This document shows positions 56,237 to 64,000 of a stretch of DNA of 64,000 nucleotides, piece after piece. The notes under the pieces are model-generated. The model had not been told where the DNA came from. It ran no database searches and saw nothing but the letters and a program-made list of their open reading frames with translations. The stretch spans positions 1-64,000 of the forward strand of contig NZ_PPTF01000010.1 in NCBI RefSeq assembly GCF_002902845.1. The letters are read 5' to 3'. Position numbers and translations under genes: made by a program. This stretch comes from Chromobacterium sinusclupearum (lineage in GTDB: Bacteria; Pseudomonadota; Gammaproteobacteria; Burkholderiales; Chromobacteriaceae). Within the stretch, counting starts at the first letter, position 1. The number at the start of each line of letters is the position of its first letter.

Positions 56237-57472
56237 ATGCTCTCCCCAACCGCGACTATCAATGTCGGCAACACCGGCTTCATGCTGCTGTGCGCCAGCC
56301 TGGTCATGCTGATGACCCCTGGCCTGGCTTTCTTCTACGGCGGCCTAGTGGGCCGCAAGAATGTGCTGACCATCATGGCCCAGAGCTTCATGTCTCTGGG
56401 CTGGACCACCGTGCTGTGGTTCGCCTTCGGCTATTCGATGTGCTTCGGCCCCAGCTGGCACGGCATCATCGGCGACCCCACCTACTACGCCTTCATGCGC
56501 GGCATTACTCTGCACAGCATGTACGCCGGCAACGACGCCGGCATTCCGTTGATCGTGCATGTGGCCTACCAGATGATGTTCGCCATCATCACGCCAGCGC
56601 TGATCACCGGCGCCTTCGCCAACCGGGTGACGGTGAAAGCCTATTTCCTGTTTCTGACCGGCTGGCTGGTGCTGGTCTACTTCCCCTTCGTCCACATGGT
56701 GTGGAGCCCGGACGGCCTACTGGCCAAGTGGGGTGTGCTGGACTTCGCCGGCGGCATCGTGGTGCACAACACCGCCGGTTTCGCCGCGCTGGCGTCCATC
56801 CTGTATGTCGGCCGCCGTTCCCTGGTGGAGAACAAGCCGCATAATGTGCCGCTGATCGCGCTGGGCACTGGCCTGTTGTGGTTTGGTTGGTATGGCTTCA
56901 ACGCCGGTTCCGAGCTGAAAGTGGACGCGGTGACCGCCTCCGCCTTCCTCAATACCGACGTGGCGGCATCGTTCGCCGGCACCGCCTGGTTCCTGCTGGA
57001 ATGGTCGCATGCCAAGCAACCCAAGTTCGTCGGCCTGTTGACCGGCGCCGTGGCCGGCCTGGCCACCATCACTCCGGCCGCCGGCTATGTGTCGCTGGGC
57101 AGCGCCGCTGTGATCGGCCTGATCGCCGCCGTGGTGTGCTACTACGCCGTGCAGTTGAAGAATCGCCTGAACTGGGACGACGCGCTGGATGTGTGGGGCG
57201 TGCACGGCGTGGGCGGCCTGCTCGGCACCATTCTGCTGGGCGTATTCGCCACCAAGGGCTGGAATGCCGCCGGCGCCGACGGCTTGTTGTACGGCGACGC
57301 CAGCTTCCTGTTCAAACAGGTGGTGGCGGCCGTGGCCTCCGGCGCCTGGGCGTTTGGCTTCACCTACGGCATGCTGTGGCTGATCGACCGCGTCACGCCG
57401 GTCAAGGTGGGCGCCGCTGTCGAGCAGGCCGGTCTGGACGTCAGCCTGCACGGCGAGGAAGCCTATATCTGA
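56237..57472 (+). CDS. amtB: Ammonium transporter AmtB
   Basis: This 411-aa trimeric channel has 11 helices. Motifs include ASLVMLMTPGLAFFYGGLVGRKN, WFAFGYSMCFG, the pore histidine in DFAGGIVVHNTAGFAALAS and the second histidine in WDDALDVWGVHGVGGLLGTI. No separate signal peptide is evident before helix 1. The start ATG 56237 follows GAGGA. No glnK gene adjoins and no sigma54-type site (GG-N10-GC pattern) was convincing upstream, so regulation differs from the glnK-amtB operon. Confidence 0.95.
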   Translation: MLSPTATINVGNTGFMLLCASLVMLMTPGLAFFYGGLVGRKNVLTIMAQSFMSLGWTTVLWFAFGYSMCFGPSWHGIIGDPTYYAFMRGITLHSMYAGNDAGIPLIVHVAYQMMFAIITPALITGAFANRVTVKAYFLFLTGWLVLVYFPFVHMVWSPDGLLAKWGVLDFAGGIVVHNTAGFAALASILYVGRRSLVENKPHNVPLIALGTGLLWFGWYGFNAGSELKVDAVTASAFLNTDVAASFAGTAWFLLEWSHAKQPKFVGLLTGAVAGLATITPAAGYVSLGSAAVIGLIAAVVCYYAVQLKNRLNWDDALDVWGVHGVGGLLGTILLGVFATKGWNAAGADGLLYGDASFLFKQVVAAVASGAWAFGFTYGMLWLIDRVTPVKVGAAVEQAGLDVSLHGEEAYI

Positions 57473-57500
57473 GCCGTAGATCGGCTGTCTGCTTGGCTCA

Positions 57501-57525
57501 AGCCGCGGCGCGTCCGCGGCTTTTT
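57501..57525 (+). terminator. Rho-independent terminator of amtB
   Basis: The stem AGCCGCGG/CCGCGGCT with loop CGCGT is followed by TTTT, 28 bp past the stop. Confidence 0.88.
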
Positions 57526-57533
57526 GCTGGGCG

Positions 57534-58340
57534 TCAGAGCAGGATGGCGACAGCGCGCCACAGCATGGCGACGCCTATGGCCGCCACCAGCAGCGCGAAG
57601 CCGCGCAGCAGTTGCTGCGGCGACAGCCGCGTGCTGAGCCGCCGGCCTAGCAGCATGCCGGCCATCGCCGCCAGCACGAAGCCGGCGCTGAGCAGCAAGG
57701 GCGGCCGCGCGCCGTGCCAGAGCGCGGAGACCACGCCGCCGCTGCCGACCAGCGCGATCACCAGCAGCGAGGTGGCGATGATGGCGTGCATGCCCAGATC
57801 GCTCAGCCGGCGCAGCGCCGGCACGATGACGAAGCCGCCGCCGACGCCCAGCAGGCCGGTCAGCAAGCCGGTGAAGGCGCCGACGCCGGCCAGCGCCGCG
57901 GCGCTGAGCACGTTCCAGCGCAGGCGGCCGGTGTCCGGGTTCAGCCGGCACAGCGTTTGCCTTGGCTGCTGGGACAGGATGGCCTCGGGGTGGGCGGCGC
58001 GCCAGGTGCGGGCGGCTACGGTCAGCATGGCCAGCGCGAATAGCCCGGTCAACCACGCACTCGGCAATTGCTGCGCCAGCCGGGTGCCCAGCGCGGTGAA
58101 CGGCAAGCTGCTGATTGCCATCAGCCAAGCGGCGCGGTAACGCACCAAGCGGCGGCGCCAGCCCTCATAGGCGCCAAGCGCGGCGCCCGCGACCACGGCC
58201 AGCAGCGCCACCGGCGCCGCTTGCGGCAGGCTCCAGCCCTGGGTGGCCATCAGCGCCGGAATGGCCAGAATGCCGCCGCCGGCGCCGGTCAGTCCCAATA
58301 TCGCGCCCAGCAGCATGCCCAGCGTCAGCATCAGCAGCAT
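57534..58340 (-). CDS. TauE/SafE-family sulfite/sulfur-anion exporter
   Basis: This 268-aa membrane protein has about eight helices in two internally similar halves, each with a Gly-rich motif (GLTGAGGGILAIPAL and GLLGVGGGFVIVPAL). The family exports sulfite, sulfonates or thiosulfate-like anions. It is divergent from an ETHE1/Blh-like hydrolase, a pair that occurs together in BigR-controlled sulfide detoxification operons. The shared 132-bp gap has an AT-rich dyad operator. Confidence 0.87.
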   Translation of the reverse strand: MLLMLTLGMLLGAILGLTGAGGGILAIPALMATQGWSLPQAAPVALLAVVAGAALGAYEGWRRRLVRYRAAWLMAISSLPFTALGTRLAQQLPSAWLTGLFALAMLTVAARTWRAAHPEAILSQQPRQTLCRLNPDTGRLRWNVLSAAALAGVGAFTGLLTGLLGVGGGFVIVPALRRLSDLGMHAIIATSLLVIALVGSGGVVSALWHGARPPLLLSAGFVLAAMAGMLLGRRLSTRLSPQQLLRGFALLVAAIGVAMLWRAVAILL

Positions 58341-58423
58341 GCAAGGGCTCCGGGAACAGGCGCAATGCGGCGGGCGGGAAATGGGGGCATGAGGGGCAGG
58401 TCTTTATCGGCTATACTTCAATA

Positions 58424-58445
58424 CATTATATGATTTAATATAATG
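58424..58445. promoter_or_regulatory. AT-rich dyad operator, BigR/SqrR-like
   Basis: The perfect 8-bp arms CATTATAT and ATATAATG with a 6-bp spacer lie within a longer imperfect symmetry (TACTTCA...AAGTA). It is placed 27 bp ahead of the Blh-like gene and in the divergent gap. It resembles operators of ArsR-family sulfide sensors. The regulator gene is not in the window. Confidence 0.6.
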
Positions 58446-58472
58446 AAGTAAAGCCCATACGCGGAGGAAAAC

Positions 58473-59333
58473 ATGCCGGTTCAGATCGAGAGCTTTTTCG
58501 ATGCCGTTACCCATACCATCAGCCACATCGTCTACGACCGGCCTGGCGGCCACGCGGCCATCATCGATCCCGTGCTGGATTTCGATCCCAGCTCCGGCCG
58601 CAGCGCGCGCCATGGCGCGGACCGGCTGCTGGCTTTTCTGATGGAGCAGCGGCTGACGCTGCAGTGGATACTGGAAACCCATGCCCACGCAGACCACTTG
58701 TCCGCCGCCGGGTATTTGAAGGACAAGGCCGGCGGCCAAATCGGCATCGGCCGGCGCATAGACGAGGTGCAGTCCACATTCAGCCGGGTGTTCAATCTGG
58801 AGCCGGCGTTCCGCTGCGATGGCTCGCAGTTCGACCATCTGTTCGGCGACGGAGAAACCTTCCGCATCGGCGAGCTGGACGCCCGCGTGCTGGCGCTGCC
58901 CGGCCATACGCCGGCCGATGTCGGCTATCAGGTGGAAGACGCGGTGTTTGTCGGCGACACCTTGTTCATGCCGGACGTGGGCACCGCGCGCTGCGATTTT
59001 CCTGGCGGCGATGCCGCCACGCTGTACCGCTCCATCCGCAAGCTGCTGGCGCTGCCGGACGAAACCCGGCTGCTGCTGTGCCACGACTATCCGCCGCCGG
59101 GCCGCGAGCCGGCGTGGCGCGTGACGGTGGCCGAGCAACGCCGCGCCAATCTGCATGCGCGCGACGGGGTGGACGAGGCGGCCTTTGTGAAGATGCGCCA
59201 GGCGCGCGATGAGACGCTGGACATGCCGCGGCTGTTGCTGCCATCGATCCAGGTCAATATCCGCGCCGGCCGGCTGCCGCCGGCGGAAGACAACGGCGTG
59301 CGTTACCTGAAGCTGCCGCTGGACGCGTTCTGA
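58473..59333 (+). CDS. Metallo-beta-lactamase-fold persulfide dioxygenase-like (Blh/ETHE1)
   Basis: This 286-aa protein has the MBL metal motif THAHADHLSAAGYLKDK, LPGHTPADVGYQ, FVGDTLFMPDVGTARCDFPGG and the third-ligand histidine in LLLCHDYPPPGRE. These match the ETHE1/Blh group, which oxidises glutathione persulfide to sulfite using one iron. The partner exporter next door would remove the sulfite. An AGGAG-type site lies ahead of the ATG. The 3' end overlaps the convergent Sel1 gene by 31 bp. Confidence 0.9.
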   Translation: MPVQIESFFDAVTHTISHIVYDRPGGHAAIIDPVLDFDPSSGRSARHGADRLLAFLMEQRLTLQWILETHAHADHLSAAGYLKDKAGGQIGIGRRIDEVQSTFSRVFNLEPAFRCDGSQFDHLFGDGETFRIGELDARVLALPGHTPADVGYQVEDAVFVGDTLFMPDVGTARCDFPGGDAATLYRSIRKLLALPDETRLLLCHDYPPPGREPAWRVTVAEQRRANLHARDGVDEAAFVKMRQARDETLDMPRLLLPSIQVNIRAGRLPPAEDNGVRYLKLPLDAF

Positions 59334-59965
59334 GCGCGGCGCGCCATTTCGCTCTTGGCCAGATCCAGCGCCTTGGCGCGGGCGCCGGCGTCGCCCTGCG
59401 CTCCGGCGCGGGCATACCAGCGTATCGCCGCCGGAATGTTTTGCTTCACGCCGCGGCCGTGTTCATACATGCTGGCGGTCAGATATTGCGCGCCGACGTC
59501 GCCCTGCTTGGCCGCCTCCTCGTACCAGTAAGCGGCCAGCCTGTCGTCCTGCGGCGCGCCTCGGCCCAGGAAATACTGGGTGCCCAGGTCCAGCTGGGCC
59601 GCCAGATAGCCCTGCCGCGCGGCCAGCGTGAACCAGCGCGTCGCCTCGGTCAGCGACTTGGGCACGGCGTCGCCGCGCTCGGCCAGCAGGCCCAGCGCAT
59701 GCTGTGCCTGCGCCAGGTTGAGATCGGCTGCCTTTTTCAGCCAGAAGACCGCCGCCGGCTTGTCCACCGGCCCGGCCTCGCCGCGCCAGTCCATCATCGC
59801 CAGGTCGAAGGCGGCTACCCGGTCGCCGTGCTCGGCCGCCTGCCAAAAAGCGACGCGGGCGGCGGCCAGCCGGCCGCCCTGATACTCATGCCAGCCAGGC
59901 ACTTCCGGCGCGGCGGCCAGCGCGCCCAGGCTGAACAGCAACGGCCAGATCGCAAGACGTTTCAT
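59303..59965 (-). CDS. Secreted Sel1-repeat protein
   Basis: This 220-aa protein has a signal peptide (about 1-18, ending GALAAA) followed by four to five Sel1-like repeats, for example AVFWLKKAADLNLAQAQHAL, ATRWFTLAARQGYLAAQLDL and AAYWYEEAAKQGDVGAQYLT. Such helical arrays bind proteins; many periplasmic ones act in envelope stress or signalling. The partner is unknown. It converges on the Blh-like gene with an overlap of 31 bp. Confidence 0.85.
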   Translation of the reverse strand: MKRLAIWPLLFSLGALAAAPEVPGWHEYQGGRLAAARVAFWQAAEHGDRVAAFDLAMMDWRGEAGPVDKPAAVFWLKKAADLNLAQAQHALGLLAERGDAVPKSLTEATRWFTLAARQGYLAAQLDLGTQYFLGRGAPQDDRLAAYWYEEAAKQGDVGAQYLTASMYEHGRGVKQNIPAAIRWYARAGAQGDAGARAKALDLAKSEMARRAQNASSGSFR

Positions 59966-60088
59966 CGCGGTTCTCCTGCTTTGAGTTTAGTCGCGGCGGC
60001 CGGTGAATTCTGACGGCGCGGCGTTTTTGTCTGTTGGCGCGGACTGTGGCACGCTACACTATTTGACTAGATGTCACTGGAGTACCCG

Positions 60089-60871
60089 ATGAGTGCCTCC
60101 CCGCTTGATCCGCTGTGGTCGGCCATCCGCGACGAAACGCTGACTGCGGTGGACAGCGAGCCGTTGCTGGCCAGTTTTCTGCACATGACCGTATTGCGCC
60201 ACGCCACGCTGGAAGACGTGCTGGCCTTCCATCTTTCCAGCAAGCTCGCCAGTCCGGTGATGGACCCGCGCGCGCTGCTTGAACTGTTCCGCGAAGCCTT
60301 CCAGGCCGATCCGGCCATCAGTGCGGCGATGCGCGCCGACATCCGCGCCTGTTACGAGCGCGACCCGGCTTGCGACCGCTATTCCACGCCGCTGTTGTAT
60401 TTCAAGGGCTTCCACGCCATTCAGAGCCAGCGTATCACGCATTGGCTATGGCAGCAGGGCCGCACCACGCTGGCGCTGTTTTTGCAGAACCGCATTTCCG
60501 AAGTGACCGGCGCCGACATCCATCCGGCGGCGCGCATCGGCGAAGGCGTGATGCTGGACCATGGCACCGGCCTGGTGGTCGGCGAAACCGCCGTCATTGG
60601 CAACAATGTGTCCATCCTGCACGGCGTGACGCTGGGCGGGTCCGGCAAGGAGCGCGGCGACCGCCATCCTAAGATAGGCGACGGCGTGATGCTGGGCGCC
60701 GGCTCGGCGGTGCTGGGCAATATCCGCGTCGGCGAGTGCGCCAAGGTGGGGGCCGGCAGCGTGGTGCTGGAGGACGTGCCGCCGCACGCCACGGTGGCCG
60801 GCGTGCCGGCGCGGGTGGTGGCGCAAGCCTGTCCCGGCACCCCGGCGCTGGACATGGATCAGCGGGTGTAG
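60089..60871 (+). CDS. cysE: Serine O-acetyltransferase
   Basis: This 260-aa enzyme makes O-acetylserine for cysteine synthesis. An N-terminal helical domain (WSAIRDETLTAVDSEPLLAS) is followed by the left-handed beta helix of hexapeptide repeats with the catalytic DIHPAARIGEGVMLDHGTGLVVGETAVIG and HGVTLGGSGKERGDRHP. The C-terminal tail may be the cysteine feedback site. ATG 60089 with GGAG upstream is preferred over ATG 60071. It is two genes from the sulfide module, so sulfur genes cluster here loosely. Confidence 0.95.
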   Translation: MSASPLDPLWSAIRDETLTAVDSEPLLASFLHMTVLRHATLEDVLAFHLSSKLASPVMDPRALLELFREAFQADPAISAAMRADIRACYERDPACDRYSTPLLYFKGFHAIQSQRITHWLWQQGRTTLALFLQNRISEVTGADIHPAARIGEGVMLDHGTGLVVGETAVIGNNVSILHGVTLGGSGKERGDRHPKIGDGVMLGAGSAVLGNIRVGECAKVGAGSVVLEDVPPHATVAGVPARVVAQACPGTPALDMDQRV

Positions 60872-61148
60872 GCCTTTCCCCGGCGACGGCCCGGCCTGTA
60901 ATGAAAGTACAGCTGGCTTTGCCGCCGTCGCCGCCGCGCTGCCCATTCCGTTGACCGCCCTGCCCCGATCCGTCCGCGTGGAATCGGCCCTGGCGGGCTT
61001 GTCCGGCAAGGTCGCCGGTTCTTGGTAGTTTTCCAACAGTCTCGATGCCAACGGCTTGGCGGCCTGTAGCTTAGCCGCTACAATGCGCGCGGCCGGCGAC
61101 CGCCCCGATATTGCATGGCGGCGCCGGGTTCATCAGGAAAACCACCCC

Positions 61149-61991
61149 ATGAACGTCAGAGTTGTCGATTACCGCGCCCCGGACGCCGCGGAGCAGTTCA
61201 CCCGTTCCCTGCACGAAACCGGCTTCGGCGTGTTGACCAACCATCCCATCCCGCAAGACCTGGTGGAGAAGATCTACGCCGAATGGCTGGGCTTCTTCAA
61301 CAGCGAAGAAAAGTTCGACTACGCCTTCTCGGTGGAGAAGCAGGACGGCTGGTTCTCGCCGGAGGTGTCGGAAACCGCCAAGGGCGCCACGCTCAAGGAC
61401 ATCAAGGAATATTTCCACATCTATCCGTGGGGCCGCGTGCCGCCGGCTCTCAAGGCCGACGCTGACCGTTACTACGGCATCGCCAACCAGCTGGCGCAGG
61501 AGCTGCTGTCCTGGGTGCAGCAATACACCCCGTCCGACATCGCCGCCAACTACCGCGAGCCGCTGTCGCACATGATTGAAGGCAGCCAGCAGACGCTGCT
61601 GCGCGTGCTGCGTTACCCGCCGCTGACCGGCAACGAGCCGGCCGGCTCGCTGCGCGCCGCCGCCCACGGCGACATCAATCTGCTGACCATCCTGCCGGCC
61701 GCCAACGAGCCGGGCCTGCAGGTGCAGGACAAGCACGGCGACTGGATCGACGTGCCCTGCGACTTCGGCACCCTGGTGGTGAACATCGGCGACATGCTGC
61801 AGGAGGCGTCCGCCGGCTACTACCCGTCCACCCAGCACCGCGTGGTCAACCCCAGCGGCGAGGGCGCGAAGAAAAGCCGCGTTTCGCTGCCGCTGTTCCT
61901 GCACCCGCGGCCGGAGGTGGTGCTGTCCGACCGCCACACCGCCGGCAGCTATCTGGACGAGCGCCTGCGCGAACTGGGCGTCAAGATGTAA
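61149..61991 (+). CDS. 2-oxoglutarate/Fe(II)-dependent oxygenase, isopenicillin N synthase-like
   Basis: This 280-aa protein has a non-haem dioxygenase N-domain (FTRSLHETGFGVLTNHPIP) and a double-stranded beta-helix. Iron ligands are in AAHGDINLLTIL (HxD) and STQHRVVNP (distal His), and the 2-oxoglutarate-binding RxS is in KSRVSLPLF. Substrates of this group range from small hydroxy acids to antibiotic precursors and none can be assigned. Its TAA stop coincides with the first bases of a palindromic repeat element. The 277-bp gap upstream holds no supported gene. Confidence 0.88.
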   Translation: MNVRVVDYRAPDAAEQFTRSLHETGFGVLTNHPIPQDLVEKIYAEWLGFFNSEEKFDYAFSVEKQDGWFSPEVSETAKGATLKDIKEYFHIYPWGRVPPALKADADRYYGIANQLAQELLSWVQQYTPSDIAANYREPLSHMIEGSQQTLLRVLRYPPLTGNEPAGSLRAAAHGDINLLTILPAANEPGLQVQDKHGDWIDVPCDFGTLVVNIGDMLQEASAGYYPSTQHRVVNPSGEGAKKSRVSLPLFLHPRPEVVLSDRHTAGSYLDERLRELGVKM

Positions 61992-62189
61992 GAACGTGTT
62001 CACGATCTTTGGCTTTTGGGCCTGGCTTGCGAGAAGCAAATATGTTTTCGATGTGCAGGGTGGCCTTTAGGGGTGGAGGGAATATTTGGCCAAGCAAATA
62101 TCCCCTCCCTGCACGCCGGGCAGCCCCGGCTATGAAAACGGTAATCCGCGTAGCGGATTCAAAGCCCAAAAAATCGTGAACATGTCTTA
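61989..62189. mobile_element. Second MITE-like palindromic element
   Basis: The left end TAAGAACGTGTTCACGAT is mirrored at the right by ATCGTGAACATGTCTTA (62173-62189). TA stands at each edge. The interior is highly folded: GTGCAGGG pairs with CCCTGCAC, and GGAGGGAATATTTG pairs with CAAATATCCCCTCC around a 6-nt loop. No reading frame is convincing. It shares no sequence with the 266-bp family. The left TAA is the stop codon of the oxygenase gene. Confidence 0.65.
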
Positions 62190-62211
62190 AGCGGCAGACC
62201 CTGGCCTATCC

Positions 62212-62241
62212 AAAAACCGAAGCGTCGCTTCGGTTTTTTTT
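62212..62241 (+). terminator. Rho-independent terminator
   Basis: The stem ACCGAAGCG/CGCTTCGGT is followed by eight T. It lies beyond the palindromic element and probably still serves the oxygenase gene, which suggests the element was inserted between stop and terminator. The remaining ~170 bp to the next gene show only probable promoter DNA. Confidence 0.85.
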
Positions 62242-62412
62242 CGTCTATCGCTTGACCGCATGCTGCGAGGCGCGGATTCGCCAACTACGATGACATTAGA
62301 CGCGGCATTTCTGGCTGTCGCGGCGGCGACACGCCTATGGGCAGAGATTGAACAATATCAATCAGCCGCCATCAGCGGGACCGTCTTGCGGTCGGTTCGT
62401 AAAGGGAGATTC

Positions 62413-63957
62413 ATGCGCGGCATTGCTTCAAGCTCCCCGGCGTTGCCGGATTGGCTGGCCATGGCTTTGGTCGCAGCGGGATATTGGCTGGCATCCTGGT
62501 TGGGAGACCAGCTGTTGCTGCTGGAGCAGGGCATGGACAGCGTGGTCTGGCCGCAGCCAGGCTTGGCGTTGGCTGCGATGATCCTGCTGGGCTGGCGGGT
62601 GTGGCCAGGCGTGCTGCTCGGCGCGCTGGCCAGCGAGGCTTGGCGCTGGCGGACGACGCTGGACGGCATGAATTGGCTGCCGCCGGCGCTGGGCGTGGCT
62701 GTGGGGGTATTGGCGCAGACCTTGTTGGGCGCCTGGCTGATGCGGCGCTATTTCGGCCGGCGCAATCCGCTGGACAGCTTCAGCCAATGCATCGCCTTCA
62801 ATGTGATCATCGTGGTGATGACGCTGCTGGGCAGCCTGATCGGCACCGCCGCCCTTTATTTTTCCCATCTGCTGCCGCAGAAGGAGCTGGTGTCGCGGCT
62901 GTGCCTGTGGTGGCTGTGCAATGGATGCGGCACTTTGCTGTTCGGCAGCCTGTGCCTGAACGTCTATCACCAGGGTCGGTCGCGGCAAAGCCGCGATGTG
63001 TGGTACGAAATGCTGGCCTATTTCGGCATGGTGACCTTGCTGACCGCCGGCTTGTTCGTCTGGTGGCACCCCACGGTGGACACCACCTATCCGCTGGACA
63101 TGCTGGTGCTGCCCTTGGTGGCCTGGGCGGCGTTTCGCTTCACCACCCGCGAAGTGCTGATGGCCTTGCTGCTGATCATGTGGCTGGCGTTGTGGGGCAC
63201 CCGCCATGGCGGCGGACCGTATCTGGGCTATTCCGCCTACAGCACGCTGGTGATTCTGCAAACCTATATCGGCATTCTGACGCTGGTGTCGCTGGGGGTG
63301 AGCGCCTTGATGTCGGAGCAGCGCAAGATCAAGGCGGAACTGAGCCAGCAGCAGGAGCGGCTGGAGCAGCAGGTGCGCATCCGCACGCTGGCGCTGGAGC
63401 AATCGCATGCCGAAGTGCTGGCCTTGTCGCGGGTGGACCCGGTCACCGGCATCGCCAACCGACGCTGCTTCGAGGAAAGCCTGGACGGCGAATGGCGGCG
63501 GGCGCGGCGGCTGGGCACGTCCCTGGGCATGCTGATGATCGATATCGATTTCTTCAAGCTGTACAACGACCATTACGGCCATGTCAGCGGCGACTACTGC
63601 CTGCGCGAGGTGGCGCAGGCGATACGCAGCAGCGTGCGGCGGCCGCAGGACCTGGTGGCGCGTTATGGCGGCGAGGAGATCATCTGCCTGCTGCCGGACA
63701 CCGCGGAGGATGGCGTGATCTACGTCGGCGAGGCGGTGCTGGAGGCGGTGCGCGAACTGCAGCTGCCGCATGCCGAATCGACGGTGGCGCCGTATGTCAC
63801 CATCAGCATAGGCGGCGCCTGCGTGCTGCCGCGCGATGTGGCGGACAGCCGGCAGTTGATCGAGGCGGCCGACCGCGAGCTGTACCGCGCCAAGCAGCAG
63901 GGCCGCAATCGCATCATCGTGGCCGGGGAGGATCAGCGGGCCGCCGATGATGCCTAG
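62413..63957 (+). CDS. MASE1-GGDEF diguanylate cyclase
   Basis: This 514-aa inner-membrane protein has an N-terminal MASE1-type sensor of about eight helices (WLGDQLLLLEQGMDSVVWPQPGLALA is followed by the WP.GLALA pattern typical of MASE1). A short coiled coil (about 295-330) leads to a GGDEF domain with DPVTGIANRR, DIDFFKLYND and active site RYGGEEII. The inhibitory RxxD site (RPQD) lies five residues before the active site, so product inhibition is expected. It makes c-di-GMP, opposing the CSS-EAL protein at 2.9-4.4 kb. AAAGGGAG precedes the chosen ATG. Its TAG stop is the edge of MITE copy D. Confidence 0.9.
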   Translation: MRGIASSSPALPDWLAMALVAAGYWLASWLGDQLLLLEQGMDSVVWPQPGLALAAMILLGWRVWPGVLLGALASEAWRWRTTLDGMNWLPPALGVAVGVLAQTLLGAWLMRRYFGRRNPLDSFSQCIAFNVIIVVMTLLGSLIGTAALYFSHLLPQKELVSRLCLWWLCNGCGTLLFGSLCLNVYHQGRSRQSRDVWYEMLAYFGMVTLLTAGLFVWWHPTVDTTYPLDMLVLPLVAWAAFRFTTREVLMALLLIMWLALWGTRHGGGPYLGYSAYSTLVILQTYIGILTLVSLGVSALMSEQRKIKAELSQQQERLEQQVRIRTLALEQSHAEVLALSRVDPVTGIANRRCFEESLDGEWRRARRLGTSLGMLMIDIDFFKLYNDHYGHVSGDYCLREVAQAIRSSVRRPQDLVARYGGEEIICLLPDTAEDGVIYVGEAVLEAVRELQLPHAESTVAPYVTISIGGACVLPRDVADSRQLIEAADRELYRAKQQGRNRIIVAGEDQRAADDA

Positions 63958-64000
63958 GGGCTGTTGACGTTTTGTGAGTGGATCGCGTTTGAGCTACGCC
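63955..64000 (-). mobile_element. MITE-like element copy D (cut by window end)
   Basis: TAGGGGCTGTTGACGTTTTG then GTGAGTGGATCGCGTTTGAG matches the complement of the right end of copy B, so it enters in the opposite orientation. It continues beyond the window. The TA at its edge is part of the stop codon of the diguanylate cyclase gene. Confidence 0.8.

Overview
The window is GC-rich, densely coded DNA that most resembles a Chromobacterium-type member of the Neisseriales (Betaproteobacteria). This is inferred from protein character and gene order (yggS-proC-yggT beside pilT/pilU, tkt-gap-pgk-fba cluster, lptM divergent from cyaY, gltIJKL) and was not confirmed by any search. It is ordinary chromosome: no rRNA, tRNA, prophage, integrase or CRISPR array is visible. 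The clearest accessory signal is a family of short non-coding inverted-repeat elements.

Layout. 1-6.8 kb: oxidoreductase/AraC divergent pair, Asp/Glu racemase-like protein, CSS-EAL c-di-GMP phosphodiesterase, argH and a solute-binding protein. 7-10.2 kb: glutamate/aspartate ABC transporter gltIJKL. 10.3-18.6 kb: rsmA, Bcr/CflA efflux pump, maf-rng, a secreted LasA-like M23 peptidase, GST and an O-methyltransferase. 19.6-26.2 kb: central carbon block tkt-gap-pgk-(LysE exporter)-fba, followed by a candidate small RNA. 26.6-28.1 kb: moaD-moaE and a thpR gene split by a mobile element. 28.1-36.2 kb: type IV pilus retraction locus on the minus strand (pilT, pilU, two tandem 537-aa receiver-TPR proteins), preceded by a hybrid histidine kinase with a small periplasmic partner. 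36.4-40.9 kb: yggS, proC, yggT, cytochrome c, dksA, aroG. 40.9-49.6 kb: PHB depolymerase-like protein, CMD-family protein, secreted DNase II, fadH with an operator inside its promoter, a Tat-exported beta-carbonic-anhydrase-like protein, two paralogous lipoproteins, a lipase-like hydrolase and a GNAT. 49.7-52.2 kb: purE-purK-purC. 52.3-64 kb: CPBP protease, small membrane and secreted proteins, hisC-like aminotransferase, lptM/cyaY, amtB, a sulfide-type TauE/Blh divergent pair with an AT-rich dyad, Sel1 protein, cysE, 2OG-Fe(II) oxygenase and a MASE1-GGDEF diguanylate cyclase.

Repeats. A 266-bp element with long terminal inverted repeats (ends CTAGGGGCTGTTGACGTTTG) occurs twice complete (12499-12768, 27529-27798), twice cut by the window edges (1-107, 63955-64000) and once or twice as decayed ends. 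It duplicates TA. Removing the copy at 27.5 kb with one TA restores an intact thpR frame. A 51-bp internal segment is inverted between the two complete copies. Several copies sit exactly at a host stop codon and supply its TAG. A second, unrelated palindromic element (61989-62189) also begins in a stop codon, and a REP-like repeat lies after rng and after gap.
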